Origin: CAYRML01 sp050942825
GTDB taxonomy: Bacteria; Bacillota; Dehalobacteriia; UBA4068
NCBI GenBank assembly: GCA_050942825.1
Contig: JBMNOA010000043.1
Location: 1 to 11,920, forward strand
Reading direction: 5' to 3'
DNA length: 11,920 bases
A program made the position numbers and the translations under genes. Below the pieces are notes generated by a model that ran no database searches, was not told the DNA's origin, and was given only the letters and a program-made list of their open reading frames with translations. Of the stretch, positions 5,978 through 11,920 are shown piece by piece; position 1 is the first letter of the stretch; every line of letters begins with the position of its first letter.

Positions 5978-6862
5978 ATGTCTGAAAAAGGAACCTGGTT
6001 AGTAAAAAAAGGTCACGCGGAAATGCTCAAAGGCGGCGTCATCATGGATGTCACTACCCCCGAGCAAGCAAAAATTGCTGAAGAAGCCGGCGCTTGTGCC
6101 GTTATGGCTTTAGAAAGAGTTCCCGCCGATATCAGAGCAGCAGGCGGCGTTGCCAGAATGGCAGATCCTACTATTGTTACACGTATCATGGAATGTGTTA
6201 CTATTCCCGTTATGGCCAAAGCACGTATCGGTCATTTTGTAGAAGCAAGGATTTTAGAATCTCTAGGTATTGACTATATCGACGAAAGTGAAGTATTAAC
6301 TCCTGCAGATGACAAATATCATATCAACAAAAATGATTTTACAGTACCTTTCGTTTGCGGTTGCCGCAATTTAGGAGAAGCTTTGAGAAGAATTGGTGAA
6401 GGCGCTGCTATGGTTCGTACTAAAGGTGAACCAGGCACAGGCAATGTTGTTGAAGCTGTAACGCATATGCGCCAAGTTATGGACGAAATCCGCTGGTTAC
6501 AAAATTTGCCGGAAGAAGAATTGATGACAGCTGCCAAAAACTTTGCCGCACCATATGAATTAGTTTTAGAAGTTCATAAAACCGGCAAACTGCCCGTAGT
6601 CAACTTTGCGGCAGGCGGCGTAGCAACACCTGCAGATGCAGCATTAATGATGCATTTGGGCGCAGATGGCGTATTTGTAGGTTCTGGTATCTTTAAATCC
6701 GGCGATCCGGAAAAAAGAGCTAAAGCCATAGTAAAAGCAGTAACTCATTACCAAGACTTCGCTATCTTGGCAGAAGTTTCTAAAGATTTGGGTGAAGCCA
6801 TGGTCGGCATTGAAATATCTTCTATTCCAGACCCCCAAAGAATGCAAGAAAGAGGCTGGTAG
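5978..6862 (+). CDS. pdxS: pyridoxal 5'-phosphate synthase lyase subunit PdxS
   Basis: PdxS condenses ribose 5-phosphate, glyceraldehyde 3-phosphate and ammonia into PLP, the deoxyxylulose-phosphate-independent route. It forms a cytoplasmic dodecamer decorated by PdxT, which delivers ammonia from glutamine. The protein has 294 aa, the same as the Bacillus enzyme. Lys81 in VMAKARIGHF (78-87) and Lys149 in VRTKGEPGTGNV are the two lysines that carry the imine intermediates; Asp24 in IMDVTTPEQA is the third key residue. The phosphate-binding GGVATPADA and GADGVFVGSGIFK stretches are intact. An AGGGGG ribosome site sits 7 nt before ATG 5978. pdxT follows after 82 bp, but a terminator-like hairpin lies between the two. 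Confidence 0.98.
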   Translation: MSEKGTWLVKKGHAEMLKGGVIMDVTTPEQAKIAEEAGACAVMALERVPADIRAAGGVARMADPTIVTRIMECVTIPVMAKARIGHFVEARILESLGIDYIDESEVLTPADDKYHINKNDFTVPFVCGCRNLGEALRRIGEGAAMVRTKGEPGTGNVVEAVTHMRQVMDEIRWLQNLPEEELMTAAKNFAAPYELVLEVHKTGKLPVVNFAAGGVATPADAALMMHLGADGVFVGSGIFKSGDPEKRAKAIVKAVTHYQDFAILAEVSKDLGEAMVGIEISSIPDPQRMQERGW

Positions 6863-6875
6863 ACCCAAATAAATA

Positions 6876-6916
6876 ACAGGGGATGGCACCAGCTATCCCC
6901 TGAATTTTTATTTTTT
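6876..6916 (+). terminator. intercistronic terminator/attenuator between pdxS and pdxT
   Basis: CAGGGGAT (6877-6884) pairs with ATCCCCTG (6895-6902), and GGC/GCT inside adds three more pairs (one G-U), giving an 11-bp stem with an ACCA tetraloop. It is followed by AATTTTTATTTTTT. By shape it is a good intrinsic terminator, 43 nt before the pdxT ATG. Confidence 0.8.
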
Positions 6917-6944
6917 GATTCTATTTAAGAAAGAGGTTTTTGTA

Positions 6945-7511
6945 ATGACAAAAGTTGGCATTTTGGCTTTACAAGGAGCATTTAGAGAACATGAACAAAT
7001 GTTACAAAAGTTGGGTGTGGAAACAGCACAGATAAGACTTCCAAAACATTTAGAAAATATTGATGCCTTGGTTATTCCCGGAGGGGAAAGCACTACTATC
7101 GGCAAATTGATGGTTGCTTATGAATTAGGAGATCCGATTAAAGAAAAAGCCGCTATGGGCATGCCTGTTTTCGGCACTTGTGCAGGTATGATTATGTTGG
7201 CCAAAGAAATAGCCGGTCTCAAACAATACAGCTTGGATCTGATGGATATTTGTGTAGTAAGAAATGGTTTTGGAAGACAAGTAGACAGCTTTGAAGCAGA
7301 ATTGGATCTGGCGGACCTTGAGAAACCATTCACCGGGGTATTTATCAGGGCTCCTTATGTATCCTCAGTAAAAGATAATGTCAGAATACTGGGTTCTATC
7401 GATGATAAAATTATCATGGTCCAACAGGGGAACCTCTTAGGAGCTGCTTTCCATCCGGAACTGACCCATGATACCAGAGTACACGAATATTTTCTTAACA
7501 TGATAAAATAG
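6945..7511 (+). CDS. pdxT: pyridoxal 5'-phosphate synthase glutaminase subunit PdxT
   Basis: PdxT is a class I glutamine amidotransferase that hydrolyses glutamine and channels ammonia into PdxS. Starting at ATG 6945 the protein has 188 aa and its catalytic triad falls at Cys79 (GTCAG), His170 and Glu172 (FHPE), the numbering seen in Bacillus PdxT. PGGEST (45-50) forms the oxyanion-hole region and LALQGAFREH (7-16) is the family's N-terminal signature. An in-frame TTG at 6915 would add ten residues but lies in the T-tract of the terminator and has no ribosome site; ATG 6945 has AAGAGG about 8 nt upstream. No separate promoter is evident in the 40 nt after the terminator, so expression probably depends on read-through from pdxS or on a promoter inside pdxS. 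Confidence 0.97.
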   Translation: MTKVGILALQGAFREHEQMLQKLGVETAQIRLPKHLENIDALVIPGGESTTIGKLMVAYELGDPIKEKAAMGMPVFGTCAGMIMLAKEIAGLKQYSLDLMDICVVRNGFGRQVDSFEAELDLADLEKPFTGVFIRAPYVSSVKDNVRILGSIDDKIIMVQQGNLLGAAFHPELTHDTRVHEYFLNMIK

Positions 7512-7540
7512 AAGATACTATTTAGTATCTTCTATTTTTT
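7508..7540 (+). terminator. intrinsic terminator after pdxT
   Basis: AGAAGATACT (7510-7519) pairs perfectly with AGTATCTTCT (7524-7533) around an ATTT loop, followed by A and T6. The stem starts inside the pdxT stop codon. Confidence 0.9.
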
Positions 7541-7642
7541 GCTAATAAAAGCCATTATTAATGCAATTACCACTTTTCATTCAAGTAAAACATCTATATA
7601 TATAAATAAACTTTAATAGTACCAATATTTATTTTTTTATGG

Positions 7643-7671
7643 TTGTTATTCTCTGTATATAATATTATAAT
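7643..7671 (+). promoter_or_regulatory. promoter of the class V aminotransferase gene
   Basis: TTGTTA (7643-7648), a 17-nt spacer and a perfect TATAAT (7666-7671). Predicted leader about 50 nt. The rest of 7541-7727 is AT-rich and shows nothing else. Confidence 0.65.
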
Positions 7672-7727
7672 AAAAATTAAACATTAATAATTGCTAATAT
7701 TAATAGATTAAAAGGAGTTGTGCTACA

Positions 7728-8894
7728 ATGTCGGAAAACCAATATTTTCTATTGCCTGGGCCTACTCAAATTCCTCCCAGCATATTAAGAGCGGGCGCAC
7801 AGCCAATGATTAATCATCGCGGGCCGGAATTTAAACAAATTCTAACAAACGTCACAGAAAATACTAAAAAAATTTTTGAAACACAAAATGATCTTTTAGT
7901 TATCACCAGTTCAGGCACGGGAGGCTTAGAAGCCGCTGTAGCCAATTTCATAAATCGCGGGGATAAAATCATTGTGGCATCAATTGGTAATTTCGGCAAC
8001 CGTTTTGCCGATATTGCTAAACAATACGGTGCTGATGTGGATTTGATAGAATTTCCCTGGGGCTCCCCCGTTAACCCACAAATAATTAAGGACCGTCTGG
8101 CAGCTGACAAAAATCAAGAGATCAAAGCCATCTTGATGCAACATAATGAAACATCCACCGGTGTTTATAATCCGGTCAAAGAAGTTTCTATAGTCCGCGG
8201 CAATCATCCAGCCTTGCTCATAGTTGATTCTGTCAGCGGTATGGCTACCGCTCCCCTAAAAACTGATGAGTGGGGTTTGGATGTTGTGATCGCCGGCTCG
8301 CAAAAAGCTTTTATGGCACCTCCCGGATTAGCTTTTATCTCGGTTAGTAAAAAAGCCTGGGAAGTACAAGCCAAAAATACTAATGTCAAATATTATTTTG
8401 ATTTAGCAACCGCTAAAGAATATTATCATAAAGGACAAACCCCCTACACTCCAGCTATCTCCATCTTTTATTCCGTAGATGCAGCATTAAAAATGATGTT
8501 GGACAAAGGACTAGATAATATTATAGAAGACCATTTTTTCCATCGTGATATCATAAGAGCCGGCGTTAAAGCATTGGGTTTATCATGTGTAGCAGATGAC
8601 AATTGTGCCTCCCCCGCTGTAACAGCTATTTATACTCCTGAGGGCATTACCTCTGAACAAATAGTAAAACCTCTCCTTGATAAATATCATACAGTAGTTG
8701 CCGGCGGTCAAGGCATATTTAAAGACAATACCTTCCGCATCGGTCATTTGGGATATGTAAATGATTTGGATCTTTTGTCTTGCTTGGCTGCTGTAGAAAT
8801 GACCCTTTTAGAACTTGGCTATCAAATAGAACTTGGCAAAGGTGTGGCCGCCGGTCAAAAATTAATTATGCAAAAATACCAAGCAAGTAAGTAA
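7728..8894 (+). CDS. class V aminotransferase, alanine/serine-glyoxylate (pyruvate) type
   Basis: This is a PLP-dependent transaminase of the alanine-glyoxylate/serine-pyruvate group, 388 aa, full length. The N-terminal LLPGPTQIPPSI (8-19) is the group signature. SSGTGGLEAA (61-70) binds the PLP phosphate, Asp167 in IVDSVSG contacts the pyridine nitrogen, Lys193 in GSQKAFMAPPG is the Schiff-base lysine, and Arg337 in FRIGHLG is the expected carboxylate-binding arginine. Likely reactions are glyoxylate to glycine or serine/pyruvate interconversion; the exact amino donor cannot be read from sequence. Relatives include ureidoglycine-glyoxylate aminotransferases and archaeal or clostridial enzymes paired with phosphoglycerate dehydrogenase, but neither context is here. 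It is monocistronic, between its own promoter and a strong terminator. AAGGAG precedes ATG 7728 by about 10 nt. Confidence 0.92.
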   Translation: MSENQYFLLPGPTQIPPSILRAGAQPMINHRGPEFKQILTNVTENTKKIFETQNDLLVITSSGTGGLEAAVANFINRGDKIIVASIGNFGNRFADIAKQYGADVDLIEFPWGSPVNPQIIKDRLAADKNQEIKAILMQHNETSTGVYNPVKEVSIVRGNHPALLIVDSVSGMATAPLKTDEWGLDVVIAGSQKAFMAPPGLAFISVSKKAWEVQAKNTNVKYYFDLATAKEYYHKGQTPYTPAISIFYSVDAALKMMLDKGLDNIIEDHFFHRDIIRAGVKALGLSCVADDNCASPAVTAIYTPEGITSEQIVKPLLDKYHTVVAGGQGIFKDNTFRIGHLGYVNDLDLLSCLAAVEMTLLELGYQIELGKGVAAGQKLIMQKYQASK

Positions 8895-8921
8895 CAAGCT
8901 TTTAGTATAAATTATCCGCAC

Positions 8922-8957
8922 AAAAAAATCTGTAGCAATACTTGCTACAGATTTTTG
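8922..8957. terminator. bidirectional terminator between aminotransferase and serS
   Basis: AAAAATCTGTAGCA (8924-8937) pairs perfectly with TGCTACAGATTTTT (8943-8956). It has a T-run at the 3' end on the plus strand and, from the A-run, on the minus strand. It can stop both convergent transcripts. Confidence 0.9.
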
Positions 8958-8991
8958 CCTACAGCATTATAATTTGCAGCTATCATCTCCA

Positions 8992-9007
8992 AAGCCCTTA
9001 GGCTTTT
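8992..9007 (+). terminator. second small plus-strand hairpin at the serS end
   Basis: AAAGCC CTTA GGCTTT, a 6-bp stem with a tetraloop, continues directly into T-rich sequence on the plus strand. It could catch read-through past the main terminator. On the minus strand no T-run follows. Confidence 0.4.
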
Positions 9008-10285
9008 TTATTTGATAATATCACAACCCATATAGGGCATTAAAACCTCGGGCACTTTTACGGAACCGTTTGCTTGTTGATAGTTTTCTAAAATAGCTGC
9101 TACAGTACGGCCTACGGCTAAACCGGAACCATTTAAAGTATGCAAAAATTCCGGTTTTGATTTACTGTCGCGACGAAAACGGATATTAGCTCTCCTAGCC
9201 TGAAAATCCTCAAAATTGGAGCAAGAGGAAATTTCGCGATAGCAAGAGAAACTGGGCAACCACACCTCTAAATCATAAGTTTTAGCAGAGGAAAAACCCA
9301 TATCACCGGTAGAAAGACAGACCACTTGATAAGGTAAACCCAATTTTTGCAATGCGTCTTCGGCATCATTAGTCAACTTTTCCAATTCATCATAGCTGTT
9401 TTCCGGATGAACGAATTTTATCAATTCTACTTTATTGAATTGATGCTGACGGATTAAACCTCTGGTATCCCTGCCAGCAGCCCCGGCTTCAGCTCTAAAA
9501 CAAGCCGAATAAGCCGTATAATATATTGGCAATTGTTCGTTTTCTAAAATCTCATTACTGAACAGGTTGGTTACTGGAACCTCTGCAGTCGGAATCAGAT
9601 AATAATCACTGCCTTCAATATGAAACATATCCTCTTTAAATTTAGGTAATTGTCCCGTACCCTGCATACTATCACTATTTACCATAAAGGGCGGAAAGAT
9701 TTCCGTACAACCATGTTTTTGAGTATGCAGATCCAAAAAGAAATTTATCACAGCTCTTTCCAATTTGGCACCTAAGCCTTTATAGACCGTAAATCTGGCG
9801 CCGGAGATTTTGGCACCTCTGGCAAAATCCAGAATATCTAAATTTTCACCAATCTCCCAATGCGGTTTTGGAGTAAAATCAAACTCGCCTATTTGTCCCC
9901 ATTGACGAATCAATTGATTGGCACTCTCATCAACCCCCACTGGTACACTCTGATGAGGGATGTTGGGAATATTAAGCAAATCATGTTGCAAATCGGCTTC
10001 TATTTGACGCAATTTATCATCCAATTCGGCAATCTCATCGCCTAATATACGCATTTCCTCTTTTATTGCAGCCACAGCACTTTGGTCGGCTCCTGCCTGC
10101 TTCATTTTGCCTATTTGTTTAGAATTGGCATTACGTTTGGCCTTCATTTCTTCTACTTTCATTAAAACCTGACGGCGCTGTTCTTCTAAATTCAAAAAAG
10201 AGCCCAGGGAAATTTTGCCTCCCCTTTTTTGCAAGGCTTCTTCCACTATTTGAGGATTAGCTCTGACAAATTTCACATCCAACAT
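9008..10285 (-). CDS. serS: serine--tRNA ligase SerRS
   Basis: SerRS is a class II synthetase that charges tRNA-Ser (and tRNA-Sec where present). The 425-aa length is typical. The N-terminal helical arm that grips the long variable arm of tRNA-Ser spans roughly residues 28-102. In the catalytic domain, TAEVPVTNLF (233-242) recognises serine, motif 2 is FRAEAGAAGRDTRG with QHQFNKVE (about 263-287), and motif 3 is GSGLAVGRTVAAILEN (386-401). The start is ATG 10285, which has AGGAGG 7 nt upstream; the adjacent in-frame GTG at 10288 is only 4 nt from that site. A simple promoter lies upstream and no T-box leader fits in the short 5' region. Two tRNA-Ser genes diverge from it 250 bp away. Confidence 0.98.
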   Translation of the reverse strand: MLDVKFVRANPQIVEEALQKRGGKISLGSFLNLEEQRRQVLMKVEEMKAKRNANSKQIGKMKQAGADQSAVAAIKEEMRILGDEIAELDDKLRQIEADLQHDLLNIPNIPHQSVPVGVDESANQLIRQWGQIGEFDFTPKPHWEIGENLDILDFARGAKISGARFTVYKGLGAKLERAVINFFLDLHTQKHGCTEIFPPFMVNSDSMQGTGQLPKFKEDMFHIEGSDYYLIPTAEVPVTNLFSNEILENEQLPIYYTAYSACFRAEAGAAGRDTRGLIRQHQFNKVELIKFVHPENSYDELEKLTNDAEDALQKLGLPYQVVCLSTGDMGFSSAKTYDLEVWLPSFSCYREISSCSNFEDFQARRANIRFRRDSKSKPEFLHTLNGSGLAVGRTVAAILENYQQANGSVKVPEVLMPYMGCDIIK

Positions 10286-10346
10286 CACAATACCTCCTAA
10301 ATGATAATGAGACAGTTATAATCATATGAATAATTATAATACAGTA

Positions 10347-10375
10347 GTATTAGCTATTCCAGCTTTTTTAATCAA
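10347..10375 (-). promoter_or_regulatory. promoter of serS
   Basis: On the minus strand TTGATT (10375-10370), a 17-nt spacer and TAATAC (10352-10347). The leader to serS would be about 55 nt, too short for a T-box. The remainder of 10376-10473 is AT-rich with nothing else evident. Confidence 0.65.
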
Positions 10376-10473
10376 AATGACAAAATTCAGTATAAATATA
10401 GTTTAAATGGGCAAATATTCTTTCTGAAGACAAAAAAGATTTTTAAATACAACTATCTAAAGTAACTTTAATA

Positions 10474-10502
10474 TTGACATCACGCACTTCTTTTGGTATA
10501 GT
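10474..10502 (+). promoter_or_regulatory. strong promoter of the tRNA cluster
   Basis: A consensus TTGACA (10474-10479), 17-nt spacer and TATAGT (10497-10502), about 28 nt before the expected 5' leader end of the first tRNA. It is the best promoter match in the window, as expected for stable RNA. Confidence 0.85.
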
Positions 10503-10536
10503 ATGTAGCAGACCTTATCAAACCCCGATAAATTAG

Positions 10537-10626
10537 GGAGGGGTGTCTGAGCGGTTTAAGGAGGCGGTCTTGAAAACCGTTGAGCCTGCAAGGGTTCCGT
10601 GGGTTCGAATCCCACCCCCTCCGCCA
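10537..10626 (+). tRNA. tRNA-Ser (anticodon UGA)
   Basis: The 90-nt gene has acceptor GGAGGGG/CCCCTCC, anticodon loop CTTGAAA giving UGA, a long class II variable arm, T-loop TTCGAAT, discriminator G and encoded CCA. It decodes UCN codons with A/G bias. It is the first of three tRNAs behind one strong promoter and lies divergent from serS. Confidence 0.97.
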
Positions 10627-10655
10627 CACCTAAAAATTCCATTGAAAAATTTTAT

Positions 10656-10750
10656 GGAGAGATGGCCGAGTAGGTCGAAGGCGCTCGCCTGCTAAGCGAG
10701 TATACGGGCAAAAACTTGTATCGCGGGTTCGAATCCCGCTCTCTCCGCCA
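10656..10750 (+). tRNA. tRNA-Ser (anticodon GCU)
   Basis: The 95-nt gene has acceptor GGAGAGA/TCTCTCC, anticodon stem CTCGC/GCGAG with loop CTGCTAA giving GCU, a long variable arm, T-loop TTCGAAT, discriminator G and encoded CCA. It decodes AGC/AGU. It starts 29 nt after the previous tRNA. Confidence 0.97.
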
Positions 10751-10861
10751 ATAATCATATCTCAGATATGCGCCGGTAGCTCAGTTGGATAGAGCGCTTG
10801 ACTACGAATCAAGAGGTCAGGGGTTCGAGCCCCTTCCGGCGTGCCAAGAGATATGATTATT
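10750..10861 (+). repeat. 14-bp inverted repeat flanking tRNA-Arg(ACG)
   Basis: ATAATCATATCTC (10751-10763) and its exact reverse complement GAGATATGATTAT (10848-10860) sit on the two sides of the tRNA; 10750/10861 adds a 14th pair. In the precursor this would form a stem closing just outside the mature ends. The left arm can also fold on itself (ATATCT/AGATAT), and the right arm is followed by T-rich sequence. Confidence 0.8.
10770..10846 (+). tRNA. tRNA-Arg (anticodon ACG)
   Basis: The 77-nt gene has acceptor GCGCCGG with CCGGCGT (so the first pair is G1-U72 rather than G-C), D-stem GCTC/GAGC, anticodon stem CTTGA/TCAAG with loop CTACGAA giving ACG, T-loop TTCGAGC, discriminator G and encoded CCA. 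A34 is the substrate of TadA, encoded in this window; after deamination the tRNA reads CGU, CGC and CGA. It is the last tRNA of the cluster. Confidence 0.97.
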
Positions 10862-11214
10862 TTATTTATTGCAAGGTTATTTTATTTTTATAGAGAATCA
10901 ATAATATTGATTATATCAAAAAACCTACTAGAAAAAATCCTCAACCCTCCTTGGCATTTTACTTATATAGCTTTCAATGAAGCTCTTTGCCCGTTCTATC
11001 AAACAAAAATTAGAGGCTAATAGTAAATCATAGCCCCATCACAGTTTCATGCCCCAAGGGCCCTATCTGTTGCTCTAACATAATATGCTTGTATTAGCAT
11101 ATACCTCAGGGTATTATGTTAATTGCTTAAAGCGCAGCAGTTTAAGATGAATAGTTTATAAATGATACTCAGACTAGCCTTTATCAATAAATATATCTGC
11201 AAGGGAGTGTAAAC
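10862..11214. other. non-coding region between tRNA cluster and PPC gene
   Basis: No gene is supportable in these 353 bases on either strand. The first 60 bases are T-rich and could include the tRNA cluster's termination zone. The visible structure is a bulged hairpin at 11076-11121. A weak promoter candidate for the next gene is TTTAAG (11151-11156), 17 nt, GATACT (11174-11179). Confidence 0.5.
11076..11121 (+). repeat. two-tier inverted repeat upstream of PPC gene
   Basis: An outer arm TAACATAATA (11076-11085) matches TATTATGTTA (11112-11121), and an inner arm ATATGCT (11083-11089) matches AGCATAT (11096-11102) around a 6-nt loop. Together they make a long hairpin with a one-sided bulge. 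No T-run follows, so it is not a terminator. Confidence 0.6.
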
Positions 11215-11661
11215 ATGCAAGCAACCGAAGTAAATTACGGACGCATATATCTACTGCGTCTGGAAGAAGGCGATCCTATGCCTTCTTGTATAGAAGATTT
11301 TGCTAAAGCCCATAATATCAAAAATGCCTTCGTTCATTTTATGGGAGGTTTATATAATGGCCATATAGTAGTCGGACCACATACCACCCAACCTGATCTG
11401 CCCCAGCCAGTGAAAATTCCTGTTCATGAGGCTCACGAATCTATTGCCTTTGGCGTATTGGCTTGTGATCAAAAGGATAACCCTATTTTACATATTCACG
11501 GCAGCTTAGGCCGCATGGGTCAAACTGTTAGTGGCTGCCTGCGCCCAGGCATTGATACTTGGTTGGTGGGCGAAGTAATAGTACAAGAAATTATCACAGA
11601 CAAAGCACTTCGTATACCGGACGAGAAAAGCGGATTTACTTTATTGCGGATAAAAAAATAG
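11215..11661 (+). CDS. PPC (DUF296) domain protein, putative DNA-binding or metal-binding
   Basis: The 148 aa are a single PPC domain (plants and prokaryotes conserved, formerly DUF296), a trimeric alpha/beta fold found alone in bacteria and fused to AT-hooks in plants. Recognisable parts are the start RIYLLRLEEGDPMPSCIEDF (10-29), the LHIHGSLGR stretch (92-100) whose two histidines can bind metal, and the final VGEVIVQEI strand (118-126). Many are annotated as DNA-binding, but bacterial stand-alone members have no proven role and this one has no AT-hook. AAGGGAG precedes ATG 11215 by 7 nt. It is monocistronic, downstream of the tRNA cluster, and ends in a terminator shared with the cupin gene. 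No partner gene reveals its function. Confidence 0.85.
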   Translation: MQATEVNYGRIYLLRLEEGDPMPSCIEDFAKAHNIKNAFVHFMGGLYNGHIVVGPHTTQPDLPQPVKIPVHEAHESIAFGVLACDQKDNPILHIHGSLGRMGQTVSGCLRPGIDTWLVGEVIVQEIITDKALRIPDEKSGFTLLRIKK

Positions 11662-11682
11662 AGCCTAAGGGCTCTTTTTTTA
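11652..11682. terminator. bidirectional terminator between PPC and cupin genes
   Basis: AGAGCC TAAG GGCTCT (11660-11675) is a 6-bp stem with a tetraloop. It is followed by T6 on the plus strand and, after one A, by T7 on the minus strand (complement of 11652-11658). Its edges overlap the stop codon of the PPC gene and the last codon of the cupin gene. Confidence 0.88.
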
Positions 11683-11920
11683 TCTAAGATTTCCAAATAC
11701 GCAAATCCATATACAAGGAGGCTCGCTGCTGGTATATTCTATACGATGTTTTTGATGGGCCGGTATTAATATATGTTGTCCGGCCCTCAAACAGATATTA
11801 CTACCATCCGACAAAGAAAGCCTGGCGGAGCCCTGTACGAGTAAGACCCATTCATCTTCATCTTGATCATACCAAAACCCTGGCGGAGAAATTTGCCCGC
11901 ACGAAATTATTCTCTCAATA
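11680..11920 (-). CDS. cupin domain protein, C-terminal part (cut by window edge)
   Basis: A minus-strand frame is open from the right edge to TAA at 11682-11680 and gives 79 residues with no start in the window. The sequence reads like a small single-domain cupin: SPPGFWYDQDEDEWVLLVQG, then RLSLSDG, LRAGQHILIPAHQKHR and a final IWICVFGN strand. The usual first-motif histidines (HxH) are replaced by Tyr/Gln/Asp, while the PAHxxHR second motif is kept; this pattern occurs in a known group of small cupins of unassigned function. Full length for such proteins is about 100-115 aa, so roughly 25-35 residues are missing. It converges on the PPC gene and shares its terminator. Confidence 0.8.
   Translation of the reverse strand, partial: IERIISCGQISPPGFWYDQDEDEWVLLVQGSARLSLSDGSNICLRAGQHILIPAHQKHRIEYTSSEPPCIWICVFGNLR

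Noticed and set aside
6915..6944. Upstream TTG start for pdxT at 6915
   Set aside because: It lies in the T-tail of the terminator, has no ribosome site, and would shift the catalytic residues away from the family numbering that ATG 6945 gives.
10289..10346. T-box riboswitch before serS
   Set aside because: The promoter leaves a leader of only about 55 nt and there is no T-box sequence or specifier stem.

Overview
The window looks like chromosome of a low-to-moderate GC anaerobic Bacillota (Firmicutes), most plausibly a Negativicutes-like or clostridial organism. The reasons are Bacillus-type strong ribosome binding sites, the deoxyxylulose-5-phosphate-independent PdxS/PdxT route to PLP, a glycine decarboxylase P-protein split in two subunits, CCA-encoded tRNAs, and AT-rich spacers with classic sigma-70/SigA promoters. 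This placement is inference; no rRNA or species marker is present. No mobile element, CRISPR array or phage gene is visible.

Layout. (1) 1-399 is an AT-rich leader without a supportable gene. (2) 400-4583 (+): gcvPA-gcvPB, overlapping by 4 nt, then an ATP-NAD kinase family (AcoX/COG3199-like) gene. The two P-protein subunits differ from textbook GcvPA/GcvPB at several active-site motifs, and gcvT/gcvH are not next to them. (3) 4606-5061 (-): tadA, tail-to-tail with the kinase. (4) About 5219-5850 (-): a non-coding stretch with a promoter- and terminator-bounded candidate small RNA of about 190 nt and a tRNA-Arg(CCU) with its own promoter and an unusually long, GC-richer leader. (5) 5978-7511 (+): pdxS and pdxT, separated by a strong terminator-like hairpin. 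(6) 7728-8894 (+): a class V aminotransferase (alanine/serine-glyoxylate/pyruvate type), converging on (7) serS (9008-10285, -). (8) 10537-10846 (+): tRNA-Ser(UGA), tRNA-Ser(GCU), tRNA-Arg(ACG). (9) 11215-11661 (+): a small PPC/DUF296-domain protein, converging on (10) a cupin gene cut by the right edge of the window (minus strand).

Two themes connect the genes. One is PLP and C2/C3 amino-acid chemistry: PdxST makes PLP, and GcvPB and the class V aminotransferase both carry a PLP lysine; glycine, glyoxylate and serine are the likely metabolites. The other is decoding of Ser and Arg codons: SerRS beside two tRNA-Ser genes, and TadA in the same window as its substrate tRNA-Arg(ACG), with a second tRNA-Arg.

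The parts most worth following up are the divergent gcvPA/gcvPB pair with its kinase-like partner, and the candidate small RNA at about 5219-5408 (-).
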